From the NCBI RefSeq assembly GCF_963678635.1, contig NC_087068.1, positions 49,061,724 to 49,125,723 on the forward strand: DNA of 64,000 nucleotides, read 5' to 3'. The translations under genes were made by a program, and so were the position numbers. Source of the DNA: Symsagittifera roscoffensis. Lineage: Eukaryota; Xenacoelomorpha; Acoela; Convolutidae. This document shows positions 52,674 through 63,650 of this stretch, piece by piece (within the stretch, counting starts at the first letter, position 1; every line of letters begins with the position of its first letter). The notes under the pieces are model-generated. The model was not told where the DNA came from. It saw only the letters and a program-made list of their open reading frames with translations, and ran no database searches.

Positions 52674-53280
52674 ATATGAAATTAAACCAAAGATGAAAGC
52701 CTTTTCAAATTTGAAAGTAATATGCAACGATAAGTTAGCAGAGCCACAACAACAAAAAACACATGAAAAAAGCAAACACGACAAAAGCAAACACGAAAAT
52801 GGCGAACACAGTTCTACCTGAAACCCATTCTTAATTGTTGTTGAACAACCACGAAATACCTTCGTAGAAAAAACAATGAGGTCAGAAATTAAAAACCAAA
52901 TTTTATTTCAGAACTTTTATTTCTCATTAATATTGAAAAAATTTGGTCTTTTGAAAAATACGCTTAGCCATCGCCATGAAAAGATTCCAAATAAAAATGA
53001 TTTAGAAAAAACCTGACAAAAAATTGTATCAGCATGTTCCAAATTTTATCAGAACAAAAATGCAGAAACGCATTCGATGAAAAAACAAAAATAAATTTAA
53101 AAAAGTCTAAAAAAAATAGCTTCGAAGTGTTTTCTTTTCATACTAAAACTAACTTTCATTGGGTATAAATAAAGGGTGTTAAAAATATTTTGATGAGATT
53201 GCAGAGTTGGATTTCAAATTAGTGTAAATAAGTTTGGAAATTAGTTTGGGTTGCAAAAAGCTGTAAACTATTAATGAAAC
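52674..53280. other. AT-rich spacer
   Basis: No feature recognised. Confidence 0.35.
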
Positions 53281-53304
53281 TGGTGCCTAAAAAGGCGTAC
53301 GAAT

Positions 53305-53375
53305 AGCGGCAGATTTAGGGGGAGAGTGCTGACTCCTTCCCTCATACGGGTTCGATGCCCTCGCCAACCAAAGGA
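53305..53375 (+). repeat. tRNA-like or SINE-like remnant
   Basis: GAGAGTGCTGACTCC followed 14 bases later by CGGGTTCGATGCCC recalls the anticodon-arm and T-arm (B box GGTTCGA) of a tRNA. A proper D-arm and matching acceptor stem are not found, so this is at best a tRNA-derived relic. Confidence 0.3.
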
Positions 53376-53434
53376 TCACCCTTCTGATATTATTTTATGA
53401 TATCCATTTTTGCCCGACCAAATCTAATTTTTTA

Positions 53435-54990
53435 AGAAGATCACTTCAGCGCCAATACATACTAATTTTGAAGGGGAGCGCGCATCGAAAAGTTTTCCAA
53501 AATGTATTTTCAAACATTTGGCTGCGGCGCAAAAATTTTTGACAAAATACGGTCTTTTTATTCTTCTGAGAACGATCGGAAAATTAATTCTGTTGACCTA
53601 AAAAAGTCGACAAAATATTCGATTTTTTTTTAAAATCCGCCCACTCCACAAAAAATCCTAGATCCGCCCTGATTACGCATGAAAACATTTCGCAGAAATG
53701 ACATTGCAGTTAATTTTGACTTTCGATAATCAAAAACAGACTTTTGATAATCATTATAATCAATAAAAAACAGATCAAAATTGTTTTCAATGGATTTTGA
53801 AATAGTTTTTCTTAAAAGTAGACTAATATTGTGAAGCACAGTTCACTAATTGAGCAAATTTAAAAAAATCAAGTGTTAATTGTTTTCATCCCATTGCCTT
53901 AGTTCAAGTTAGGTTTGCTGTGGTTTTTGAAATTGTTATGTTGAATTTTAAAAATAAGTTACTTCTGTTGTAATACATTTAGTTTTCTAATTTTTAGCGG
54001 ATTTGGTGGCGGTGCGGCCACACGTGGATCTCCAACCCGCGCAGATTCGAACCCCTGACCATTTAAGGGCTCGCTTTTTGGTTCTGTTTACGAGTTTCAT
54101 TTTTGGGCGATTGACCCTAATATATAGAATCCATTTTTTGGGCACCAAAAAGTTTTAATTTTGAGGTGGGGGCTTTGTTGGTCAAAAGTTTATCACAAAC
54201 TGTTCAAAATCCCAATTTATACTGCGGTGCACATATGATGCATCTCTTTAAAAGATCTTGCAAGATTCTTGCAAGATCTTGCAAGATAACCTCCTTTAAA
54301 GATAACCTTTTTTTGCAAGATCTTTAAAGATACGTTTTTGGGCAAAAACAGCTTTTCACGCGAAGATAACCAGGTAGCGTCCGTGGAGGAAGGAAGCAAT
54401 CTTAGCTACGCATAATACACACAGCCCGCTAGGCGTTTGCCTCCAGAAAGCTTCAATTTTTAAAACTTTTTTGTGATAAGCGGCTATCTTCAAGTTTTGA
54501 TCGACTACTTGCATCTTAATCTCTCAAAATAAAAATAAAACACAATTTACATCAATTGAGAACATAAATTTAAAGAAATGAATACAAGCAAAAATTAAGT
54601 ACAAGATCAAAATTAGGTTTTTTTAATTCAGTTTTTTCACAAAATAACCTCAATCGAGATGAGCTGATGGATTCTACACAAAATCTTCAGTAGACGCATT
54701 TGAGAAGAAGTCGTTTGTGATGAAAACCTCAACTTTCAAAACTCAAAGAAAACGGATTCTACAAAAGCTCATACATTACGGTATGACAGCACTAAGAAGA
54801 CCTTGTTTTGGCTAAAAGTTTGTAAAAACTTCTGCGCGGCAAGCAAAATTTTGAAAACACAGGTCAAAATAAGGCGTTTTTAGGCACTTTTAGGAAAATT
54901 TTGACCAAAAATATTGTTTTTTTTCTTGGCGCGCGCTGCCCCCCTCAAAATTAGTATATATTGGCACCAAAGACGCCCTTAGAAAAATTG
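53435..54990. mobile_element. foldback-type repeat, divergent inverted ends
   Basis: GCGCCAATACATACTAATTT (53450) matches, inverted, AAATTAGTATATATTGGCAC (54950). The similarity extends about 100 bp inward with GGGGAGCGCGC versus GCGCGCGCTGCCCC. A third, partial copy of the end lies at about 54138-54170. Non-coding. Confidence 0.5.
54252..54335. repeat. CTTGCAAGAT palindrome array
   Basis: Several copies of ATCTTGCAAGAT and its neighbours GATAACCTCC and TTTAAAGAT, self-complementary. The same words make up a larger array at 55318-55470. Confidence 0.75.
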
Positions 54991-55317
54991 TAGGAACAAA
55001 ATGGATATCTCAAATTAGTCCAAAAAGGTGGGACCCTCAGGGACAATCTCAAGCAAAACTACCCCCCTTCCTAAAACTTACCTTGACTAACTTGCGATTA
55101 ATAATTTTTTAATAACCTTTTGATGAACACATATGATTCATCGGGAGTACACTCTGCACAATTTTTGACGATTCAAACTAACATTTTTGAAAAAAAATTA
55201 AAAATTAAAATTAAAACAGTTTTGAAAAAAAAAATGGTTCTCGTTCTAGAATCAATTTTTTTTGATCTTACACCTAGTTTCTGTTATTTTTTTGTTTTTC
55301 GACAGAAACTTTGGGAT
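54991..55317. other. spacer between palindrome arrays
   Basis: No gene. A 71-codon frame at 55120-55335 is AT-driven. Confidence 0.35.
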
Positions 55318-55470
55318 GGTTATCTTGCAAGATAGCCTCCCTCTTCCAGTATTCTTGCAAGATAACCTCCATCTTGCAAGACCGTGCAAGATAAACTCCA
55401 TCTTGCAAGATCTTGCAAGATAACCCTCTTTTGCAAGAATCTTGCAAGATCTTGCAAGATAACCTCCCTT
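55318..55470. repeat. CTTGCAAGAT palindrome array, larger copy
   Basis: About nine ATCTTGCAAGATA units interspersed with ACCTCC; imperfect tandem. Together with 54252-54335 it brackets about 1 kb of AT-rich DNA, and both may be ends of one element. Confidence 0.75.
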
Positions 55471-56439
55471 GATCGACTAGGGTTCATTCTAGCCTCAAAA
55501 ACTCACCAATGCTTTGTGCCGGATCTTATAATTTTCAAACATACATCATAGTTCGGCGGGAACGAACGAAGTATGAGCAACGAAAAGTTTGTTATAATGA
55601 TTTATTGTAGCACAAAATTCATTTTTTAATATTATTTCTTGGAGAAAAACTAATGCAAATAGAAGAAAATTTGATAAAATATAAGAAAAGAAATAATTAT
55701 AGTAAAATATAATGTTCTTAGGAGCGCGCAGAATAGAATGTTTTTTAAGAGCGCGCACCGATAATCGGTTATATTTAAGAACTTGTGATAGCTGTCCTTC
55801 TGATGATTTTTTTAAGGTTGAGAATCTTTCTCCGACATGCGAGCTTTTAATTGTTTGAAAAATTTAATACTGTTGAAAATGCAGTTTCGATACGTTATTT
55901 AAAGGCAATAGTACTAGATAAATCCAACTCCGTTATTCTGTAATCAATCTTTCAACTAACGCTCTATCTGTTTTAGCACTTAGAACGCAAGAAGTGGCTG
56001 CTGGCAGGTACCAATTAGAAGCACAAAAGCCACAAAGGCCACCAACCAATAACTGAACTAAAAACTACATATACGGCAAAACTAATCCATTTAAAATTGA
56101 TTGTTTTTTTTCTCAGTATTCACCAAAAATTGATAATATTGTAATAATCCAATGTAATAATTGCTCGATGAAATTTCACTGCTGGTGACTATTTTTCGAA
56201 TGACTTTAATTGTTTATCTTCTATTAACATTTAACTGTTCATCTGCCATCTATTATTTATTTAAATCCATGTTTCACTATTTTGCCATGCTTAAGCTTTT
56301 CCAGCGTATTATATTTGAGTGTTCAACTAAAAAAATTTTGCGCGTTTTAGGTATATTGTAGCAAAATTTAAGAACTTTTTCCGATTTTCCAGTTTGAATT
56401 CAGCGTTTCTTTCCCCAAGTTTGAATTTAAGAGATTTGT
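55471..56439. other. AT-rich spacer
   Basis: No gene. The 13-mer ACCGATAATCGGT also found in the gypsy leader occurs at 55758-55770; probably coincidence. Confidence 0.35.
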
Positions 56440-57870
56440 AGCTGGGTGCTGTCAGGGTACTCTCAGGAACTGCAATTCTTTCCTCCAAATGTGATTGCCT
56501 TAAGCTTTTTAGATCCGAAATAAGACATTTTTAAAACGAATTTGCATTGTTTTTAAAAAAATAACAAAAATATCTCTAAAAATTTGAAATTCTCAATCCG
56601 GTTGTTTGATGCAATCATAGTAATCTCAGGTGTTGCAAATTGTACCTCCAATTGTGGCTTCTCAACTGTGCTTTGAAGTTCCAAGATATGATGTTTCTTA
56701 ACGATTTTTGAAATTTTTTTAAATGGTTGGGTCTAAAAAACTTCACAAAAAATGAAACTCCCAACTCTATAGTGAGGCGCTCTTAAAGTACTCTGAGTCG
56801 TTGCAAATTTTATTTCCAAATATGACTGCTCAAATCCTTTTATTTTCCGAGATTTGAGGCTTTTTATGGTTTTTTTAGAGTTTTTCAAAAAATGGATAAA
56901 AAAAAGATTCCTAAAACTAGAATATCTCAATTCATCAAGTCTTTCATCTAAATTTGACTTCTGAAATGACTTCTGAGATCTGACGTTTTTTCAGTACTTG
57001 AAAAGTTTTCTCTGAAAAATAGCGATAAAGAAAAGGTTTTGGGGCTCTTTTTCCTTTTCCCCCCACCTCACTCAAACATGAACTTTATGGTCTAACGAGT
57101 GGTTTTACAAGGTTGATTATGAAGACCAAATATGCTTGTTATAGCCGAATTAGTCTGCAGGCCAATTTTCACGACAATCGGACAAAGTGATCGGAAACTT
57201 CAAATATGAAAATTTGCAGGTGGGGGGAAAAGGAAAAAGAGTCGGTTTTGGTAAAATTGGATTTTTCCCATCTTCAAGAGGGGTGGCCTCAGTGGTTGAA
57301 AATCTTACCTCTAAAATTGACTGCTCAGGTCACTCTAATTTCCCAGATATAACGTTTTCAAGGCTTTCAGAATTTTTCAAAAATTGAATATAAAAACAAA
57401 AGTTGAAAATCCCAACCCTCTAATGGGGTGTTCTCAGGGTAATCTCATAGGTTGCATTTCTTGCACCCAAGTTTGAATGCTCAAATCGCCGAGATATATG
57501 ATTTTTCAAAATTTATGAGATGAGTGTTGTGATTTTTCAAGTTTTTGAAACGAACTTAGATCTAAAAGTTTGAAAAAAGTTAAAAGTAGGATGCTGTCAA
57601 GATAGTCTCAGGACGAATATATCTGGGTTCCAAATGTGAGTGCTCAACGCTGTTTACTTTCCTAGATCTGAAGGTTTTATAAATTTTCGAGTGTTAATTG
57701 TCAAAAAAAGTTTTCAAAATTTGAAATTGTTGAATTGTGATGGGGCGATGTCAATTTACTACCAGCAGTTGCCTCTATGTGATGTGGCCTCCATCCTAAT
57801 TTTATTTTTTCAAATTTTAAGTTTTCGAAACTGTTGTTTTTATGATATTTCAGAAACAACAAAAAACTTG
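56440..57870 (+). repeat. divergent tandem repeats, period about 160-180 bp
   Basis: Roughly eight copies follow one pattern: a GGTGCTGTCAGGGTACTCTC-like start, then GTTGCAAAT.TT..TCCAAAT.TGA, then TGCTCAA, then a CCGAGATTTGA..TTTT block and a T/A-rich end. Starts lie near 56445, 56605, 56770, 56940, 57280, 57430, 57590 and 57755. Copies are strongly diverged but keep order and spacing. No open frame runs through them, so an old satellite is the most likely explanation. Confidence 0.6.
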
Positions 57871-58138
57871 TTATAAAATTTAGAAAATTGATTTTCTTTA
57901 CGCTGGATTTACACTGGATTATACGAATGATGGCAGCAAATGTTGGCCTAAGGGCTATGTAAAAAGGGTTTTATTTACGGTTGTAATAATTTTTTTCATA
58001 TTTTTTTTGTAAACGCAGTTTTTACGTTCATAAATCTTTGAAGCACCGGAGGTGCGTTACTCGCTAGTTAACAGTTAACTAGATTCAACTGCTCATATTT
58101 CTTGCGTCGTAGATGTTATTTTGTATCTTGTATCTTAT
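57871..58138. other. spacer
   Basis: Nothing recognised. Confidence 0.35.
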
Positions 58139-58575
58139 GCTCGGTGTGGTTTTTTTGTGCAGTCAATTTTCGTTGATCGAAATAATAGTTTCGACGAAAA
58201 CTTTTTATACGCCATTGAAGATATCGACTTCCTGAGTTCAAATGTAAAAAGATATATTACCTCCGTTAATTTTTTGTTAAGTTCTAAACGTTTGAAAATT
58301 GCCAAATTGGCCATATTTTGGACTAAATTATGCGCGGTTTGAAGAGTTTATTCATAATGCTGAGAGCGCAACGCGAAATATTTAGGCGTAGCGAACTATC
58401 CCGCACAAAAAAATTGATCCAAGCTGAATTGAGGCTATCTAATTGGTCGTATTAATTTCGTACGACTCAAAGTTTTACACTTTGATTTTGTCCAAAACTT
58501 AATATTGTATTTTCCCAAAAACTATTCGATTTGAATTAAGGGACAGTCGGAACGTTCAGGGCTCTGCCCTGATAT
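58139..58575 (+). repeat. diverged copy of the right terminus of the 59.3-63.6 kb element
   Basis: Parallel to 63150-63642: it starts GCTCGGTGTGGTTTTTTT, passes a GCCAAATTGGCCATATTTTGG-like part and ends CAGTCGGAACGTTCAGGGC with a short hairpin tip and GATATACGAGCAGTC. It marks an older relative of the same element family. Confidence 0.6.
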
Positions 58576-59319
58576 ACGAGCAGTCTAGTCTGTTTTTAAA
58601 ATACTTTTCTTTTTCCAAAATTTTTGGAAAAATGCCCTGAAAATTAATTAAACAGATTAACCATGCATCGCATGAATCGAAACACCACCACTATTTCCCA
58701 GAGTTCTTACAGTTTAAGATTGAAATTTAATTAAACAACAATGCTGCGTACACTATCCCATGGTTGAACTGATGATTGGATTCCAAAAGCAACAAAAGAT
58801 TGAGTCCATTTGATTCGCGAGCTCAACTTCTGCTGCAGTTTCAGATGATTCATTGTTGATGTTGATCAGAATAGTGACACTAGTTTTTGACATTTTGTTT
58901 CTTCAATGTTTTTGGTCAGTTTCAGTTATCTGAAATAATTTGAATCAAAATCAACTAGAGCTAGACTTTGGTTTAATGTGTATTTTGCAGATAGACGTTC
59001 ATTCAATACACGTTTTGATATGATAGGCTGCCAGTAAAATTCTAGGAAACAGTTACTGATAAAATTTTGCAGAAATTTGATTAACTGACTGAAACAAAGC
59101 CTACTTTTCAATATTTAAGATTCCGCGTGAGTTTTTGGTCTTGAAGCCTCCCCAGACTGTAGATCGTTAAATTAAAAATGGAGCTAAACATCTTTTCAGT
59201 ATTCTGGAACACTATCATCGGATCAATCCAGTTCTTTTTCTTCACAAAAATTGGATATTTTTGGTTATACCCCCATAATAGATGAAAAAATTACAATCTA
59301 AATTTAGCAAGACTTCTCA
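58576..59319. other. AT-rich spacer
   Basis: No gene. Lies between an older terminus copy and the left inverted terminus of the next element. Confidence 0.35.
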
Positions 59320-59989
59320 TATCAGGGCGAAGCCCTGAATGTTCCGACTGCCTTTTCAGGTTTACGGAGTAGTAATAACTTAAAAAATTAAATGAAAGAA
59401 AACAGAATGAAATTTTTTTTTTAATTTGAAACTTTTTATGAAAGTCATCCCCCCCATACGCCATATAAAGTACAAAGAGATAGATTTCGCTCCTTGTAAC
59501 AAATCAATTATGGCACATAAGCTTCTTTCAACCAATTTGGAACGATTTCTACGACGGATTAAATCTCCGCTTACGCGTTAATAGCGAGAAATATATCGCG
59601 CGTTAATTGTCCCAAATTGGCCAAAATGGCAATGTTTAAACCCCCATAATTTTACGAAAAAATTTCACAGGTGAAATATCTTTTCAAATTTGAGCTCAAG
59701 ACAACAATAGCTTTTGAATGATATAAAAAATCCATAGTTAAAAGATCGAAATTTGTCTGAAGAAAAAAAACCCACCCCGAGCACAAATATTCCGTTACTT
59801 TCGTATCAAAAATCGGAACAATAACATAATTGCGACACAGTTACTAGGAAATGCGTTATATCATCATGGGACTGGTAAAAACGTAGCTTTTTAAACTTAA
59901 TTTAGCCTCAAACTGTCTTTTTATCATTTTTTTCTCCATTTTTTCATGCAGTTCTATAAGTACAGAAAACTGCATGAAAGGTCTAAGAC

Positions 59990-60775
59990 TAGTATTTTTC
60001 CATATATGGAAATTGTGGGACTAGCATTTTTCCATAAAACAAAAATATTGATTTTTTACATTTTAATCTCTCAAAATTTTTTGGTTGTGTTCGTAATCGA
60101 ACACAAATGACATAAACCTTGGTTTCACAAAAATAGTAACCAATGGTTTGGCCATCGCGCATAAACAATGCATTGGAAACAGCCTAAAATGTTTTATTTC
60201 TGTCTCGCACAAATAATCTAAGGAAAGTAACGAACTTTTAAATTTTGGCAAAAGCTTTCGAAGATGATTGTTATAAAATTTGAACTTTTAACTTGCCAGA
60301 CTTTAATCAAGGCATACAAAACATGTCATACAAAAGAAAGAGGAGTCTTAAGAGTCTTAAGGAGTCTTAACTCAAAAAATTAAGTTTTGCATGCAAAATT
60401 TTTTTTTTCAAAAAATGTTTGTTTGAATACGAAAATCAATTTGCAGTTGAAAAAAAAAAAAACATTTTTGGGGGCAATTTCAAAATACTTGATGGCGACA
60501 GCAAAAATTGTTGTCGCCATCAAAAAATGCTAGTCATACATTTTGCATATATGGAAATTGCATGATTAGCATTTTTTGACAAAAAAGTTTTGTTTTTATT
60601 TAGTCCGATACACCGAATTTTATGCCAAACAAGAAAAATGTTTCTCGAAATTTCAAATACACCATTTTAGCAAAATGTATAAAATTTGTATGATAAGTAT
60701 TTTTTCATAGCCATAGTTTATGGAATTGTATGATTAGCATTTTTGGTTTATGGAGGTCAACCCGGGATTTTAAAG
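59990..60775. mobile_element. relative of the GGGTTGACC-ended repeat family, inverted
   Basis: Several hairpins of the form CATATATGGAAATTG with flanking ATTAGCATTTTT (60000, 60545, 60700) and the end TTTGGTTTATGGAGGTCAAC (60745-60764), which is the inverse of the left end of 47812-48759. Internal sequence differs. Confidence 0.55.
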
Positions 60776-61193
60776 TCCTGTTGCGTGATTCAATAATGAA
60801 GCGCTGTCAAACTCCCCTACTAAATATGATTTAAATGTTTTCATACTTCAAGCGGTTGTATAAATGCATCAAGACTTTCCAGGGTCAAGGTTTGCGACAC
60901 ATGTCAGAGTTCGACCGAAAACCCCTAGTCGAGAGGGCCTTATAGTCGAGCTCAGATTCGAAAAATAAAGTCGAGTCAGTCGAAACAAAAACTCAAGTTG
61001 CACAATCACTTATTAAAAAATCTGTTGAGGTTATTTCATATGTGGGTGTACTCGATATAGCGTGTTGGCAAAACAAAATACACCGTTATCTATTCTTTTT
61101 TTCTCGAAGATTCATGTTCGAAAAAGTTTCATTCAATTAAGCATGTTAGGATTGACCATGTACTTGAACTAGTAGAAAAATAACACTTAAAAA

Positions 61194-61393
61194 NNNNNNN
61201 NNNNNNNNNNNNNNNNNNNNNNNNNNNNNNNNNNNNNNNNNNNNNNNNNNNNNNNNNNNNNNNNNNNNNNNNNNNNNNNNNNNNNNNNNNNNNNNNNNNN
61301 NNNNNNNNNNNNNNNNNNNNNNNNNNNNNNNNNNNNNNNNNNNNNNNNNNNNNNNNNNNNNNNNNNNNNNNNNNNNNNNNNNNNNNNNNNNNN
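61194..61393. other. assembly gap (200 N)
   Basis: Run of N. Exactly 200 bases, so probably a placeholder of arbitrary size. Any frame crossing it is meaningless. Confidence 0.98.
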
Positions 61394-61620
61394 TTTGCAA
61401 CAATTTTAACAAAGATTCTATTTTAACATATTTGTATTCTCTCGCGCAATTAAGTCTTTCCTAACTCAGTTTATTTTATCAAACTTTGTGAATTTTTCAA
61501 AAATTCAATTTAATTTCTAAAAAAATACACTTTTTGAGGTTCCCGTGGCCGTAGAGGGCTGAAATTTTGGGAGGTAATAGAGGCCAATACCAAAAGAATT
61601 TTACCTTCTCCCTCACCCCG

Positions 61621-61654
61621 CCCCCCAGTACCGCCTTGTCCTGGTACTGGGGGG
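61621..61654. repeat. perfect 12-bp stem hairpin
   Basis: CCCCCCAGTACC (61621-61632) pairs with GGTACTGGGGGG (61643-61654) across a 10-base loop. It stands out in AT-rich DNA. A terminator-type role is not expected in an animal genome; likely a repeat fragment. Confidence 0.7.
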
Positions 61655-62043
61655 GTCTACCCCTCCTTTTGTGATCAACTAGTTAAACCCTCAGTAATTT
61701 TCGAATTTCATTCAAAATTTGATTTCTTGGTGGTTTGATCTTTCGAACTTTTGATTTTCAAACACATGCATTATCCGCTACGCTATGTCGACTTGATGTG
61801 ATATGACTTTTTTTTGTTGAAGAAATAGCCGCAACGCATTTCTATAGCAACATTGGATTAAAATTTCTGTTCGTTCATGCTTTGAACTCATTTCCATTTC
61901 GAACGCGCAAGTTTTACGTTGCTTTGATATTTTGTTCACGTGCGTCAATTATTCTTTGATCATAGTTAATGGTTCTTTGATTTGTTCGGAAATATACTGT
62001 TTCGGATTCTTCAAGCGGATGGGGTAAGTTTCAATTGCTTTAA

Positions 62044-62155
62044 TTATAGGGTAGAATGGTATAGGGTGGATTGATATAGGGTAGATGGTATGTAGGATAG
62101 AATAGTATAGGGTAGATTAGCACAGGGTAGATTGGAATAGGGTAGAATGTCATGG
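62044..62155 (+). repeat. ATAGGGTAGA minisatellite
   Basis: Irregular repeats of (G)TATAGGGTAGATTGG with unit length around 15-20 bases, over 110 bp. Confidence 0.8.
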
Positions 62156-62199
62156 AACCTTTTTGAATGATTGAAAAAATTTTTGCCAAGAATGGCTTG

Positions 62200-62285
62200 C
62201 TAAAAAGTCGAGTTTTGTCTGAAGAAATAAACCACACCGAGCACAATTATTCGGTTATTTTCGTTACAAAGTTGGAACAACAAGC
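62200..62285 (+). repeat. fragment of the inverted-terminus family
   Basis: Matches 59745-59820 in the same orientation: GTTTTGTCTGAAGAAATAAA, then CCACACCGAGCACAATTATT. It shows a further insertion or rearranged part of this family inside the element. Confidence 0.55.
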
Positions 62286-62457
62286 ATCCATTCTGATGAT
62301 TGAACACAAATTTTTTTGTGTCGGTTTTTGTTTACTTGTTTGCGACACTTATCGTTTAATTGAGTTTGCGGAATTTTTGATTTCGAAATTTATTGTTCAA
62401 ATGAACTACTTTGATTTCACATTTCCACCATATAGCAAAAAACTTAAAACCGTTTTT

Positions 62458-62665
62458 GATATATCAGAGTTCGGTATATCAGTTCGGTATATCAGAGTTC
62501 GATATATCAGAGTTCGGTATATCAGTTCGGTATATCAGTTCGGTATATCAGTTCGGTATATCAGAGTTCGGTATATCAGTTCGGTATATCAGTTCGGTAT
62601 ATCAGTTCGGTATATCAGAGTTCGGTATATCAGTTCGGTATATCAGAGTTCGGTATATCAGAGCT
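62458..62665 (+). repeat. TTCGGTATATCAG minisatellite
   Basis: About fifteen copies of a 13-base unit TTCGGTATATCAG or its 15-base form with an extra AG. The mixture of 13 and 15 keeps long frames open in two phases by accident, giving periodic Tyr/Arg/Ser/Val peptides. Confidence 0.9.
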
Positions 62666-62731
62666 GTGCCAATATGAAGATACAAGACGGAAAAAATCTC
62701 AATTACAAGAAAACGGACCTTAAATAAGTAC

Positions 62732-63081
62732 CTTGTTCAATTTGTTTCAGGCAAAATTCAGCCCAGTTTTTTAATTTTTCACTTTCATGTTGAAGGAGTT
62801 TTTTATGATTTTTAAAGCAAAATCAAGGTTATTACATTTGCTCGATGAATTGCCGCGCGGAGGAGAAATTTTAATACATACTCCTGATGTGTTCTTTCAG
62901 AGTTTTTATTTTGTCTAAGAAAGGCTCTGATTTTTTCTGAATTTTTCTAACCAATAGTTCATTGAGTGCAAAACTATAAAGGTGACCGACGGTACCAGTT
63001 AAAAAATTGAGCGACAGGATTAGGCAATTTTTACACCGTAAAAAACATATACGTTGTTCTATCCTGTCTCAATACTTATGT
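62732..63081 (+). repeat. 350-bp direct repeat, first copy
   Basis: Nearly identical to 63651-64000 at an offset of 919 bp. It begins CTTGTTCAATTTGTTTCAGG and contains the GC-rich word ATTGCCGCGCGGAGGAG. It stands immediately inside the right inverted terminus, so the terminus is bracketed by direct copies. Confidence 0.85.
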
Positions 63082-63650
63082 AGTTAAACCTATATTTACA
63101 TATGAGTTATTGTTCCGACTTTCGGTACGAAAGTAACGGAATATTTGTGCTCGGGGTGGGTTTTTTTTTCTGCAGACAAATTTCGACTTTTTAACTAGCC
63201 ATTTTTGACGGAATTTTTATAACATCATTCAAAAGATATTGTTGTCCTGAGCTTAAATTTGAAAAGATATTTCACCTGTGATCATTTTTCGTGGAGTTAT
63301 GAGGGTTTAAAGATTGCCATTTTGGTCATTTTGAGCAATTTGGGACAATTAACGCGCGATATAATTCGCGCTATTAACGCGTAAGCGGAGATTTAATCCG
63401 TCTTATAAATCATTCCAAATTGGTTGAAAGAAGCTTATTTGCCTTAATTGGTTTGTTACAAGGAGCTAAATCTATCTTTTTGTACTTTATATGGCGTGTG
63501 GGGGGATGATTTTCATAAAAAACTTCAAATTTTAGAAAAAGAAAGTTTCATTTTATTTTATTTCATTTAATTTTTTTATGCTATTACTGCTGCTCCATAA
63601 ACCTTAAAAGGCAGTCGGAACATTCAGGGCTTCGCCCTGATACGAGCAGT

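Larger units (their letters stand above)
59320..63642. mobile_element. element with about 0.5-kb terminal inverted repeats
   Basis: Left terminus 59320-59830 is the reverse complement of 63107-63642 with moderate divergence and indels. Shared words include CGGAGATTTAATCCGTC / GACGGATTAAATCTCCG and AGCACAAATATTCCGTTACT. Each tip carries a small hairpin CAGGGC-GAA-GCCCTG. The inside (3.3 kb) has no transposase frame and contains other repeats and a sequence gap, so it is non-autonomous or gutted. Confidence 0.75.

Noticed and set aside
54000-54062. GGGGTTCGAATC (minus strand) as a tRNA B box
   Set aside because: No A box or cloverleaf can be completed around it; chance or old SINE trace.
56161-56361. 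Hydrophobic 66-codon frame that looks like a membrane peptide
   Set aside because: Phe/Leu/Ile content is what AT-rich noncoding DNA gives; no flanking gene structure.
61146-61412. Open frame on the minus strand
   Set aside because: Runs through the 200-N gap; not evidence of coding.
62167-62727. 186-codon open frame with periodic Tyr/Arg/Val/Ser protein
   Set aside because: More than a third of it is the TTCGGTATATCAG minisatellite, which stays open in two phases by its unit lengths; no domain and no codon bias.
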